A DNA stretch of 64,000 nt. Origin: Lachnospiraceae bacterium. GTDB lineage: Bacteria > Bacillota > Clostridia > Lachnospirales > Lachnospiraceae. Where the stretch lies: assembly GCA_009911505.1 (NCBI GenBank), contig QXXL01000043.1, positions 1 through 64,000 of the forward strand, read 5' to 3'. Every line of letters starts with the position of its first letter. Position 1 is the stretch's first letter. Positions 43,489 through 51,394 of the stretch are shown here, in pieces. Under the pieces are notes generated by a model that saw only the letters and a list, made by a program, of their open reading frames with translations, ran no database searches and had not been told where the DNA came from. Both the position numbers and the translations under genes were made by a program.

Positions 43489-44184
43489 ATGAATTATTTA
43501 TGGGGATTTATGATTTTAGTGGGCATCTTATATGCCTCGTTCAACGGTACATTGCCGGAAGTCACAGAAGCGGCAATTAATTCTGCAAAAGAAGCAGTTT
43601 CACTTTGCATTACAATGATGGGAGTAGTATCTTTTTGGACAGGGATGATGCGGATTGCAGAGAAGGCAGGGGTTATAGAGGGGGCGACCAAAAAGCTAAT
43701 GCCGTTTCTCCGGTTTTTGTTCCCAAGGATACCAGGGGGGCATCCAGCGAACCAGTATATTGCGGCTAACATGATTGCCAATGTATTTGGGCTTGGCTGG
43801 GCGGCTACGCCAGCAGGATTGAAGGCGATGGAGGAGCTGGCGAAACTGGAGGAGGAGAGGGGGAAGCCGGGGTATGCTCCGGCAGGGGAAGGCATTTTTG
43901 CAGACGGAAAGAAAAAGGGGAACAAGACAGGTAAGAGCGGCGGTGAGCTGCCTGTGTCGGCAAATAGAAAGAGCGGCAGGGTTGCCAGCAATGAGATGTG
44001 CACGTTTTTGATTTTGAATATTTCTTCTTTGCAGTTGATACCCGTCAATATGATTGCTTATCGTAGCCAGTATGGCAGTGTGAACCCGGCGGGGATTATC
44101 GCACCGGCGATTGTGGCCACGTTTGTGAGTACGTTGACGGCGGTGGTGTATTGTACATTAAAAGATAGGAAGCGGAGAGTGTGA
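43489..44184 (+). CDS. spmA: SpmA-like nucleoside-recognition membrane protein (spore maturation protein A)
   Basis: A 231-aa protein. About five membrane helices; N-terminal MNYLWGFMILVGILYASFNG, VSLCITMMGVVSFWTGMMRI and NQYIAANMIANVFGLGWAAT are typical of SpmA, followed by AGLKAMEELAKLEEERG, a variable Gly/Lys-rich linker, then SNEMCTFLILNISSLQLIPV and YGSVNPAGIIAPAIVATFVS. SpmA with SpmB affects spore core dehydration. The usual partner spmB is not seen after it. From residue ~112 onward the sequence is duplicated, in diverged form, at 47007-47384, beyond a two-gene insert. The 3' end carries its own terminator. Ribosome site weak. Confidence 0.88.
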   Translation: MNYLWGFMILVGILYASFNGTLPEVTEAAINSAKEAVSLCITMMGVVSFWTGMMRIAEKAGVIEGATKKLMPFLRFLFPRIPGGHPANQYIAANMIANVFGLGWAATPAGLKAMEELAKLEEERGKPGYAPAGEGIFADGKKKGNKTGKSGGELPVSANRKSGRVASNEMCTFLILNISSLQLIPVNMIAYRSQYGSVNPAGIIAPAIVATFVSTLTAVVYCTLKDRKRRV

Positions 44185-44202
44185 GGACCCTCCGCTTTTT
44201 CA
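44171..44202 (+). terminator. Terminator overlapping the spmA 3' end
   Basis: Stem AGCGGAG/CTCCGCT spans the stop codon and is followed by TTTTT. The duplicated 3' end at 47384 has an equivalent terminator in the same place. Confidence 0.75.
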
Positions 44203-44314
44203 TCTGGTAAATATGACATTGACATTATTCAATGAAAGAAGTACAATGAAGGAAATGCAATGAAATTGAATTTTCAATTATATTTCCACCATGCAATTGC
44301 GGGGAGAAATGAGA

Positions 44315-45340
44315 ATGGATGTAATGCTTAAATTTAAAAATGAATTTTTTGAAGAGCGTAAAGATTTACTAAACAAAAATCATGTTTATCGAAATCATAT
44401 CACTAAATTTATTAAGTATTTAAACTTGCCAGATGTACAGTTATCAAATGCGCCTGCCAGAATTAATATAAATGTAATCGAAGAATGTATCAGATATTAT
44501 CATAATGAAGGCGAACTTAATTCCAGATCAACCATGGAGTCGCACCTTGAGTCGGTAAAAAGCTTTTATGACTACTTAAGTGAGACTGGTAAAGCAACTG
44601 ATATTTTCTCAAATTATAATTACAGTAAATTTAAAGATGAAATTGTTGAGAAATATAGTTTACTGGAACCGGTAGAAAGAGGAAGTTATAAATGTGAGGA
44701 TATCAAGACGATTCTAATTGAATTGGATAAGGCTATTGATAATTTTCAGGACGAAGCTGCAGGAGTCAGAGAAGAAGAAAGGCATCTGCAAAGGATTATA
44801 TTAAGGCTGTTTATTAAGCTGACATTAATTGCGCCAGCTAAGAGAAGTGTAATTACAAGCATTAAAAAATCAGATTTTACGGAGGAGTATAAAAAATTAT
44901 CGATAAATGGCATAGATGTCAATATACCTTGTGGTTTGTCCAGAGATTTATGCGCGGCATTAAAATATGCAGAATCAAAGAATAAGGGACCGATAAAGGA
45001 GGGAGATTATTTATTTGAATATTTGTATAAATATAAGGGTAAATTCCGGGTAGAAAGTCTTAATACATGGTTTTACAATATTGCGCAAGACTTTGGGGTA
45101 ATGCAGGATGTGTGCAAAGATAAAAAAACCTTGGCTGTGGAGCCAATTAAAAATATGGTAATTCAAATGATGGTTGATAATATGATCAATCCTGTATTTA
45201 TATCAAAAATAGCGGGACTTACACTTACTATGATTGAGGCGACGTATTATCCCAAAGATTGGAGTGCTAAACGCGAGGAAGATATCAACAAGTGCATTAA
45301 TAAAAGTATCGCACAAAATGATTATTATTGTTATGTATAG
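44315..45340 (+). CDS. Tyrosine-recombinase-like protein lacking catalytic residues
   Basis: A 341-aa AT-rich gene; start at 44315 chosen because GGGGAG lies 9 bases before it. Residues ~5-110 resemble a core-binding SAM-like domain (HVYRNHITKFIKYLNLPDVQ, STMESHLESVKSFYDYLSET). Residues ~150-340 follow the tyrosine recombinase layout, with LIAPAKRSVITSIKKSDF in place of T-G-x-R-x-x-E-x-x-x-L-x-W-x-D and EPIKNMVIQMMVDNMINPVF, then ISKIAGLTLTMIEATYYP in place of H-x-L-R-H...L-G-H...Y. The catalytic Arg positions are Lys, both His positions are lost and only Tyr remains. It may be a DNA-binding directionality or regulatory protein rather than a recombinase. It lies in the insert between the two spmA 3' ends. 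Confidence 0.65.
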   Translation: MDVMLKFKNEFFEERKDLLNKNHVYRNHITKFIKYLNLPDVQLSNAPARININVIEECIRYYHNEGELNSRSTMESHLESVKSFYDYLSETGKATDIFSNYNYSKFKDEIVEKYSLLEPVERGSYKCEDIKTILIELDKAIDNFQDEAAGVREEERHLQRIILRLFIKLTLIAPAKRSVITSIKKSDFTEEYKKLSINGIDVNIPCGLSRDLCAALKYAESKNKGPIKEGDYLFEYLYKYKGKFRVESLNTWFYNIAQDFGVMQDVCKDKKTLAVEPIKNMVIQMMVDNMINPVFISKIAGLTLTMIEATYYPKDWSAKREEDINKCINKSIAQNDYYCYV

Positions 45341-45372
45341 AATGGCTTTTAAATATTGGGGAGAACGCAGGT

Positions 45373-46971
45373 ATGGGAATATATTTAAATCCGGGAAATG
45401 AACAGTTTGCAGTTTCTGTTAATTCTGAGTTGTATGTGGATAAGACGGATCTGATAACATATACGAACAGTCGTATCGGTAAAGACAGGCCACTGATCTG
45501 TTCCAGCAGACCGAGGAGGTTTGGGAAAACAATGGCTGTAACCATGCTGTCGGCGTATTATAGTAAAGGATGCCATTCTGAGAATCTATTTATGGGACTT
45601 AACATAAGTCAAAACGAAATTTTTAAGACGCACCTGAATAAATATAATGTAATTTTTTTGGATATCCAGTGGATGTACGGAAATGCGCTTGAGGAATTGA
45701 AGAGAAATTCGACTCTTAAAGTAGTGAGTTATATTCAGGAACAGGTGATTGCTGAGTTAAGAAACGAATATTCCGAGTGTGTCCAAGAGGATGATATTTC
45801 ACTGCCTTCTGTATTGGCGAAAATTAATGTTAAGACAAAAGAACAGTTTATCATTATTATTGATGAGTGGGATTGCCTGTTTCGGGAGGACAAGAATAAC
45901 GAGAATCTTCAAAAAGAATATATTAATCTGTTAAGAGGGTTGTTTAAAGGCACTCCATCAGGGGCGTTTCTAAAACTTGCATATATTACTGGGATTTTGC
46001 CGATTAAAAAGTACGGCACACAGTCGGCTCTGAATAATTTCCGAGAGCATACGATGGTTAGTCCCAGACAGATGGCAGAATACGTTGGATTTACAGAGAC
46101 AGAAGTAAGGAGAATCTGTAAAGAGCACGATATGCCATTTAAAGAGATGCAAAGATGGTATGATGGGTATTATTTTGAAAAGGTAGGGCATGTTTATAGT
46201 CCTAATTCTGTCATTGAGGCCGTAGATAGCAGGGAATTCGGAAATTATTGGTCAGGAACAGAGACTTATGAGTCTTTAATGATGTATATTGCAATGGACT
46301 TTGATGGATTAAGACAATTGATTGTAGACATGCTGGGAGGTCAGCGGTGTAGTATTGATGTGGAATCTTTTCAAAATGATATCACTTCATTTAACTCCGC
46401 AGATGATGTGGTCACGTTATTGATTCATATGGGATACATGGCTTATGACAGCAAGACAAAAAAAGTTTTTATTCCAAATGATGAGGTAAGGAGCGCTTTT
46501 CTGCGAGCCATTAAAAATGATGGGTGGGAAGAGGTAATCAGAGCAATTAGCGCATCGGAAACTTTGCTTAAAGCGACTTTGGCAATGGATGAACAAGCCG
46601 TGGCACAGATGATACAGGAAGTCCATATGAAAAGCTCCTCTAGTTTAATATATAACAATGAAATTTCTCTGAGCAGTGTGATTGCACTGGCATATTATAG
46701 TGCGTGCAGAGATTATACTCTTGTAAGAGAATTGCCGACAGGAAATGGGTTTGCCGATATGGTTTTTCTTCCTAAACGCACATCCTCAAATCCGGCATTG
46801 GTTCTGGAATTAAAATGGGATAAAACTGCTGAGGGAGCGATAAGCCAGATTAAAAATAAGGGATATGTGTCAGCCCTCAAAGAGTATAAAGGAAATATTA
46901 TGCTTGTTGGAATTAATTATGAGAAGAAAAGCAGGAAACATCAATGTAGGATAGAAAAAGTAGAATTGTAA
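45373..46971 (+). CDS. AAA-ATPase-like protein with PD-(D/E)XK nuclease-like C-terminus
   Basis: A 532-aa protein starting at 45373 (GGGGAG upstream). N-terminal AAA-ATPase-like region (PF09820 type): YVDKTDLITYTNSRIGKDRP, LICSSRPRRFGKTMAVTMLS (Walker-A-like, about residues 38-57), then IIIIDEWDCLFRE (Walker B), and MVSPRQMAEYVGFTETEV. The C-terminal ~100 residues (PDDEXK_9 type) contain GFADMVFLP and ALVLELKWDKTAEGAISQIK, with the E-L-K of the nuclease motif and an upstream Asp in ADMVF. This family is abundant in gut anaerobes and spirochaetes; a role in defence or element maintenance is suspected but unproven. It follows the recombinase-like gene by about 30 bases. Confidence 0.85.
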   Translation: MGIYLNPGNEQFAVSVNSELYVDKTDLITYTNSRIGKDRPLICSSRPRRFGKTMAVTMLSAYYSKGCHSENLFMGLNISQNEIFKTHLNKYNVIFLDIQWMYGNALEELKRNSTLKVVSYIQEQVIAELRNEYSECVQEDDISLPSVLAKINVKTKEQFIIIIDEWDCLFREDKNNENLQKEYINLLRGLFKGTPSGAFLKLAYITGILPIKKYGTQSALNNFREHTMVSPRQMAEYVGFTETEVRRICKEHDMPFKEMQRWYDGYYFEKVGHVYSPNSVIEAVDSREFGNYWSGTETYESLMMYIAMDFDGLRQLIVDMLGGQRCSIDVESFQNDITSFNSADDVVTLLIHMGYMAYDSKTKKVFIPNDEVRSAFLRAIKNDGWEEVIRAISASETLLKATLAMDEQAVAQMIQEVHMKSSSSLIYNNEISLSSVIALAYYSACRDYTLVRELPTGNGFADMVFLPKRTSSNPALVLELKWDKTAEGAISQIKNKGYVSALKEYKGNIMLVGINYEKKSRKHQCRIEKVEL

Positions 46972-47006
46972 TTTTCGGTATAAAAAAATTTCGTGTCATT
47001 AACTTG

Positions 47007-47384
47007 ACACAAGCCGGGCTTAAGGCGATGGAGGAATTGGAGAAGCTGGAGGAGGAGAGAGGGGCGCCAGGGTATGTGTCTTGGAATGGGTATGTTTCTG
47101 GTAACGGAAGAAAAAGGCAGGGCGGGGCAGGAAAAAGCGGGAGAATACAGACACTAGTCACAGAGGAAAAAATTGGCAGGGCCGCCAGCAACGAGATGTG
47201 TACGTTTTTGATTTTGAATATTTCTTCGCTGCAGCTTATTCCTGTCAATATGATTGCTTACCGGCAGCAGTACGGAAGCGTGAATCCGGCAGGGATTATC
47301 GGGCCGGCGATTATAGCGACGTTTATTAATACGCTTACGGCGGTGGCGTACTGTAAAGTAAGAGATAGAATGCGAAGAGTTTGA
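47007..47384 (+). pseudogene. Truncated second spmA 3' end
   Basis: Encodes only the C-terminal ~125 residues of an SpmA protein: AGLKAMEELEKLEEERGAPG, a linker unlike that of 43489-44184, then SNEMCTFLILNISSLQLIPV and YGSVNPAGIIGPAIIATFIN. It begins at the point (AAGGCGATGGAGGA, 47022-47035) where similarity to the intact gene starts (43822-43835). No ribosome site or N-terminal helices remain. It is probably the original chromosomal 3' end displaced by insertion of the 44.2-47.0 kb segment, or the element's spare end. Confidence 0.75.
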
Positions 47385-47402
47385 AGCTCTTCGCTTTTTT
47401 TG
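47372..47402 (+). terminator. Terminator overlapping the truncated spmA 3' end
   Basis: Perfect stem GCGAAGAG/CTCTTCGC (47372-47379 with 47387-47394) spanning the stop codon, followed by eight T. Confidence 0.85.
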
Positions 47403-47493
47403 TAAAATGGACATTGACAGTATATATTAATATATTACGGGGATTTTGCCAATTTAGAAATATGGCACACAGTTATTGGTCTGGCCGCACACC

Positions 47494-47676
47494 CTGCCCT
47501 CTGCCTGACTACGGTTTTGGCTGGCCTACAGAGGGAATCTTTTATTTACGCGAGATAGGATAGGGGTATCTTCTGGGTTTTCTTGTTTTTGGTAAATGGT
47601 GCAATCTTTAGCTGGCAGGCATCGAATATCGTAATCAGGAGCGTATGGTTGTGAAATGTTTGCTGTAGTACTAGAG
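47494..47676. repeat. Dispersed intergenic repeat, family R2, with internal insertion
   Basis: Contains CCCTCTGCCTGACTACGG, then TTTTGGCTGGC, then about 87 bases not in the 32023 copy, then GCTGGCAGGCATCGAATATC through TTTGCTGTAGTACTAGAG. The target GCTGGC appears on both sides of the extra segment, suggesting insertion with a short duplication or deletion in other copies. Confidence 0.65.
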
Positions 47677-47844
47677 GCTGCGGGGCAATTGCCAAAAGAA
47701 AAAGGGCGGTTTGTACGGCTTACTATCCGCCGCATAAACTATTTGATAGTTATAAAGGTAGAAAATAGTTTTGTAATGCAGCCTGTATATAAAGGCGGTG
47801 CATTGCCGAAGCGGCAATATTACTTGTTTGGGGCCATTAATTAA
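47656..47844 (+). pseudogene. Possible remnant of a GHKL-type kinase C-terminal part
   Basis: In this frame VRLTIRRINYLIVIKVENSF resembles the beta-strand and N-x-[FY] region of AgrC-like HATPase_c_5 domains. The flanks are repeat-derived and no upstream kinase part is found. Weak support; it may be chance similarity. Confidence 0.25.
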
Positions 47845-47958
47845 AAATAAATTTGCAATATCTGTGCAGTGACAATTCAGCTAAAATAAGGTATTATATT
47901 CCCAATACAAATGTAAATGAACCAAGGGTACAAAGGCGCGTCAGAGAAAGGAGCTGTC

Positions 47959-49596
47959 TTGGGAATAATGATCTACGAAATTGTTTCAAAAAGTGTTACA
48001 CAAGCTGAATGGGAAAAGGTATATGAGGAAACCCTGGTATTGGTGGAGGCCTTTCCATTTGCGGAAAAAGGCACCTTTACATATGCAGGGAAAGAGGTGG
48101 TATGCGCGGTGCCTACCAGGGAACGGACGATGCCTGACAAGGGGGATGTGAGGCTTGGATGGTGCGCGGGGATGGATTATGCTACATTAAAAGGGGCAGA
48201 TGATTATTTTTTGTCAAGGGAACTTATCGGGGACAGTGAAGTCGACGCCACGGCAGGGGATGCTATGCTGGGGGCATTGCCGGCTTATATGGATTATGAT
48301 GGGGATGATAAGAGGTTTTGCCGTACCTATTCGTTATGGGGTGCAAAGACACAGGGGGAACCATACCATATGTATTTGCTGGCGGTAGCCTGTTTAATTG
48401 AAGACAGGCTGGGGGAAAAAGCATTTGTTTATGGTGATATTACACAGGGGCAATGCCGTAAAGCTGTAGAACTGGCAAACCAGTATCTGGAAAAGCCAAT
48501 CCGTGTGCCTGCCCACTGTGAGATGAAAAGGCTGTACGAACGTATACAAAAGCTGCCAATAAATGATACAGAAAAAATAGAAGCATTCGACATTTTTTAT
48601 CTTGGTACAAAGGATAAAAAATATTATCAGTTTACGGACATTCATTTTCAAGAATACGCGAGAAATGAACATTGGAAAAAAAGATTTGGCAGCAGCCTGG
48701 TCGGGACAAGGGGATTTGCGAAGAATTTGAAATGCTATCTGACAGCAGGGCTTGGGCTTGAGGAATTGTGCAGGATTTCTTGTATAAAAGACACGGAAGG
48801 AAATTTAAACTACGAAAAATTTATCAATGCCATTATGAACTGCAAGCTGCACCTAAAAGAAAAAAATACCGAGGACTATCTGGAGATTGAACCGGAATCA
48901 GAACAGCCATATAATATCTGGGATCTGTTTGCAGATTTTATGCTGGGTTGGGCCCATAATCCTAAAGTAGACCGCTATATTCCTCTGGAAGAAATCAGGG
49001 CGGCATTGAAAAACGGTATAGGACGCAGGTGTGATGTAGATAAATACATCGATCTTTATTTAGAAAAAGAAGCCGCTGCCCCTTCTATAGATATTTCCAA
49101 AGAGAACCTGTCAAAATCAGAATTGCTCAAGATGACGCAGGCGGATGCGGCTGAAGTATTCATGCAAATTATGGATCGCAGGCATGATGAAATTCAAAGC
49201 CAGCGCGGGCAATATGAGATTTCTGATTATGAAGATTTATTACACTATAAAAAGAACAGTTCGTTTGAACCGGGGCTTCTTAAAGCGCTTGGTAAGTCAT
49301 ATCGGTTTTATCACCATATGCTGCAGGAAGAACAGTATAAATTGTTAATGGAAGGAACGCATGAGATGCGGTGTGCGTTTTTAATTACCCGTAATGAACA
49401 GCTTTTGTTACGTGACCGTGACTGGAAGCATATATTTACAACAATAAAAAAAGATCCAAAGACATATGGGCGTTATTATCCGATGGTCCGTGTGGAAATG
49501 AAAAGTAAGGGGTTAAACCAGATGGTCGTTGCATTTATTTTAAATGATGAGCTTTATGCTTTTGCAGAACAATTGGACGAAGAGGCAGAATATTAA
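47959..49596 (+). CDS. Uncharacterised protein, 546 aa
   Basis: No family recognised. The start is TTG 47959 (AAAGGAG 5 bases before); ATG 47968 is an alternative. The protein is soluble and acidic with no membrane helix. N-terminal ~200 residues contain YAGKEVVCAVPTRERTMPDK and AMLGALPAYMDYDGDDKRFC; the middle contains a W/F-rich block (YNIWDLFADFMLGWAHNPKV); the C-terminal part is helical (DRRHDEIQSQRGQYEISDYE, YRFYHHMLQEEQYKLLMEGT). Conserved-looking repeats, nuclease or kinase motifs were not found. It stands alone between repeat-rich DNA and the hemerythrin gene, with a terminator behind. Confidence 0.75.
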   Translation: MGIMIYEIVSKSVTQAEWEKVYEETLVLVEAFPFAEKGTFTYAGKEVVCAVPTRERTMPDKGDVRLGWCAGMDYATLKGADDYFLSRELIGDSEVDATAGDAMLGALPAYMDYDGDDKRFCRTYSLWGAKTQGEPYHMYLLAVACLIEDRLGEKAFVYGDITQGQCRKAVELANQYLEKPIRVPAHCEMKRLYERIQKLPINDTEKIEAFDIFYLGTKDKKYYQFTDIHFQEYARNEHWKKRFGSSLVGTRGFAKNLKCYLTAGLGLEELCRISCIKDTEGNLNYEKFINAIMNCKLHLKEKNTEDYLEIEPESEQPYNIWDLFADFMLGWAHNPKVDRYIPLEEIRAALKNGIGRRCDVDKYIDLYLEKEAAAPSIDISKENLSKSELLKMTQADAAEVFMQIMDRRHDEIQSQRGQYEISDYEDLLHYKKNSSFEPGLLKALGKSYRFYHHMLQEEQYKLLMEGTHEMRCAFLITRNEQLLLRDRDWKHIFTTIKKDPKTYGRYYPMVRVEMKSKGLNQMVVAFILNDELYAFAEQLDEEAEY

Positions 49597-49600
49597 AAAA

Positions 49601-49643
49601 GGGGCCGGGAATCTGATCTGTAGATTCCTGGCCCTCTATTTTA
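49601..49643. terminator. Bidirectional terminator between convergent genes
   Basis: Stem GGGCCGGGAATCT/AGATTCCTGGCCC with one mismatch (49602-49614 and 49622-49634), preceded by AAAAAA and followed by TCTATTTTA, so it can act on both strands. Confidence 0.8.
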
Positions 49644-49668
49644 GTGTGTATTTTATAAGGCTTGGGCC

Positions 49669-51012
49669 TTATGTCGTTTTTTTCTTGAAAAAGCCGTCTA
49701 TGTTCTTTTTGATTTCGTCTGGCTTTAGGGTCTTTAACAGATAACCAGCCGGTTTTAATGCCATAACCTTTGAGACGCTTTCTTTATCCATCCGGCCGGT
49801 CAGGAAAATAACTGGTATATTTGCAAAATCTTCTTCTGCCCGTATCATTTCTAATACCTGGCTGCCGTCGCATACAGGCATTTCATAATCCAGTAAAATC
49901 AGATCTGGCCGGTCAAGCGTAATGGAACGGATTGCCGACAATCCGGATTTTGCGGTGGCAACCTGGTAGTCGTTTGCAAAAAGCTGTTTCATTGCCAGCA
50001 GCATGACATCGGAGTCATCTACTAAGAGTATTTTCTTATTCGTGGTTTCGGTATGGTCTTTGAGGTAACTTTTGATTTCATCTGCATTTTGTTCTGTGCG
50101 GATGATAGTGCCGTCTTCCATCCCTGTTAAGTGCGGCGCGGTGGTACAGTATGCAAAATAACCTCCCCCTGTATTAAACAGCAGGCTGCACTGCGGCGGT
50201 TCTTTGTCAAATGCCCGTTGAAACTGTTCGTATGTTAACAGGCTTTCCTGCTTTAACTCAAAATGATCTTCAGAAGAAAAATGCTTGTGGATATTATCGA
50301 CAAACTGCCGTGCAGTATAGCGGGTGGCATTCATGATCATTACGTCTAGCTTGCTGGATGTCGCGCCCATAAGCTTGCCAACGGTATTTAGTATCAGCTG
50401 TTCTTCAAAAATCAGGATACTGTCCCAAAGCTCGCCGTTTTTACCTTCATAGGACAGGCGGTAGTAAATGCCATTTCCAAATTTTTCACCGCCGTAACGG
50501 TCGCTTATCACCCGTGCGTCCAGGCGGAACAATTCGTATAAAAGATTTTGGATTGTTTTGCTTATTGCTTTTTGGTAGTCTTCTGGCAGCAGGTTGCCCC
50601 ACTTGCTTGTAGCTTTTCCGACAATTGCATGATCCTCCGTTAATGTATGCCCTATCAGCCATCCGGCGCATACGCCTAGAAAATGGTTTACGGCATCCTG
50701 GGAATAGCCAGTCTGTGTCAGTTCCTTTTCTAATTCCGGAAGTGTTTTTTGCCGAAATGTATCGTGCAGTTTCCTGTGTGTTTCAAAACCAGGGTAATGG
50801 ATGGACGCCATATATACTTCTTCCTCCGCGAAGTGCTTCATGGCATGGTCTTTGAAATATTTGATGCCTTCTTCGCATACCCACTGGCGTTTTGACTCTT
50901 TTTCACTGAAGGTAAGTAGACGGTTCATGATACCAAAGAGCTTTTTGTGCTCCCGGTCAATTACTTCAACACCGATATTAAAACGCTCCTGCCATATAAA
51001 TTGATTACTCAT
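49669..51012 (-). CDS. Bacteriohemerythrin-CheX-like-receiver fusion protein
   Basis: A 447-aa protein starting at 51012 (AAGGAGG upstream). Residues 1-135 are a bacteriohemerythrin with a full di-iron site: His22, His60, Glu64, His79, His83, His122 and Asp127. Residues ~150-300 look CheX/CheC-like (LILNTVGKLMGATSSKLDVM, NATRYTARQFVDNIHKHF). Residues ~325-447 are a receiver domain (KILLVDDSDVMLLAMKQLF, phosphoacceptor in LILLDYEMPVCDG, Lys in LLKTLKP). An oxygen or iron-sensing module joined to chemotaxis-type domains suggests a redox or O2 taxis regulator. It is transcribed away from the chemoreceptor at 51395. Two REC acidic residues and Asp are intact. Confidence 0.85.
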   Translation of the reverse strand: MSNQFIWQERFNIGVEVIDREHKKLFGIMNRLLTFSEKESKRQWVCEEGIKYFKDHAMKHFAEEEVYMASIHYPGFETHRKLHDTFRQKTLPELEKELTQTGYSQDAVNHFLGVCAGWLIGHTLTEDHAIVGKATSKWGNLLPEDYQKAISKTIQNLLYELFRLDARVISDRYGGEKFGNGIYYRLSYEGKNGELWDSILIFEEQLILNTVGKLMGATSSKLDVMIMNATRYTARQFVDNIHKHFSSEDHFELKQESLLTYEQFQRAFDKEPPQCSLLFNTGGGYFAYCTTAPHLTGMEDGTIIRTEQNADEIKSYLKDHTETTNKKILLVDDSDVMLLAMKQLFANDYQVATAKSGLSAIRSITLDRPDLILLDYEMPVCDGSQVLEMIRAEEDFANIPVIFLTGRMDKESVSKVMALKPAGYLLKTLKPDEIKKNIDGFFKKKTT

Positions 51013-51224
51013 GATTATCCTCCTTTTCCACAGCACATGGCATAATGAATGTGGATATTTTATTTTAAATTGTCCCTGGAGGGGGCATAATGCATAACAT
51101 CACTACAAAGTATAACATAAATTTTCAATTTTGGGGATATTTTTGCACTTTTTCCTAATTATTTTAAAATGGCTGGGGAGAAATAAATTTTGTTGTCATA
51201 AATAGCTTTTTTTTTCATATAGTT

Positions 51225-51310
51225 TATGATATACTATAACATAAAGCAACATGTCTATTGGCAGAATAACAGCCCAGATTTTGCCAATAGGGCAAACGGG
51301 CTTTTTTTGT
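51225..51310 (+). promoter_or_regulatory. Chemoreceptor leader with overlapping hairpins (possible attenuator)
   Basis: A -10-like TATACTATAAC (51230-51240) is followed by a leader in which ATTGGCA (51258-51264) can pair with TGCCAAT (51283-51289), while AGCCC in that loop can instead pair with GGGCT at 51298-51302, directly followed by seven T. The second structure is a terminator, the first an anti-terminator. The leader continues about 90 bases to the GTG start. No riboswitch class is recognised. Confidence 0.5.
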
Positions 51311-51394
51311 TGTAAAAAGATATGGCGGTATATAAAATAGCCATACAATTTATGGCAGGCCCGGATAAATTTCAGGAAAAGGAGAGATAAGATC

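Noticed and set aside
51281..51300. Cyclic-di-GMP riboswitch, because of GGGCAAAC
   Set aside because: Only this short block matches; the rest of the GEMM consensus and its paired stems are absent.
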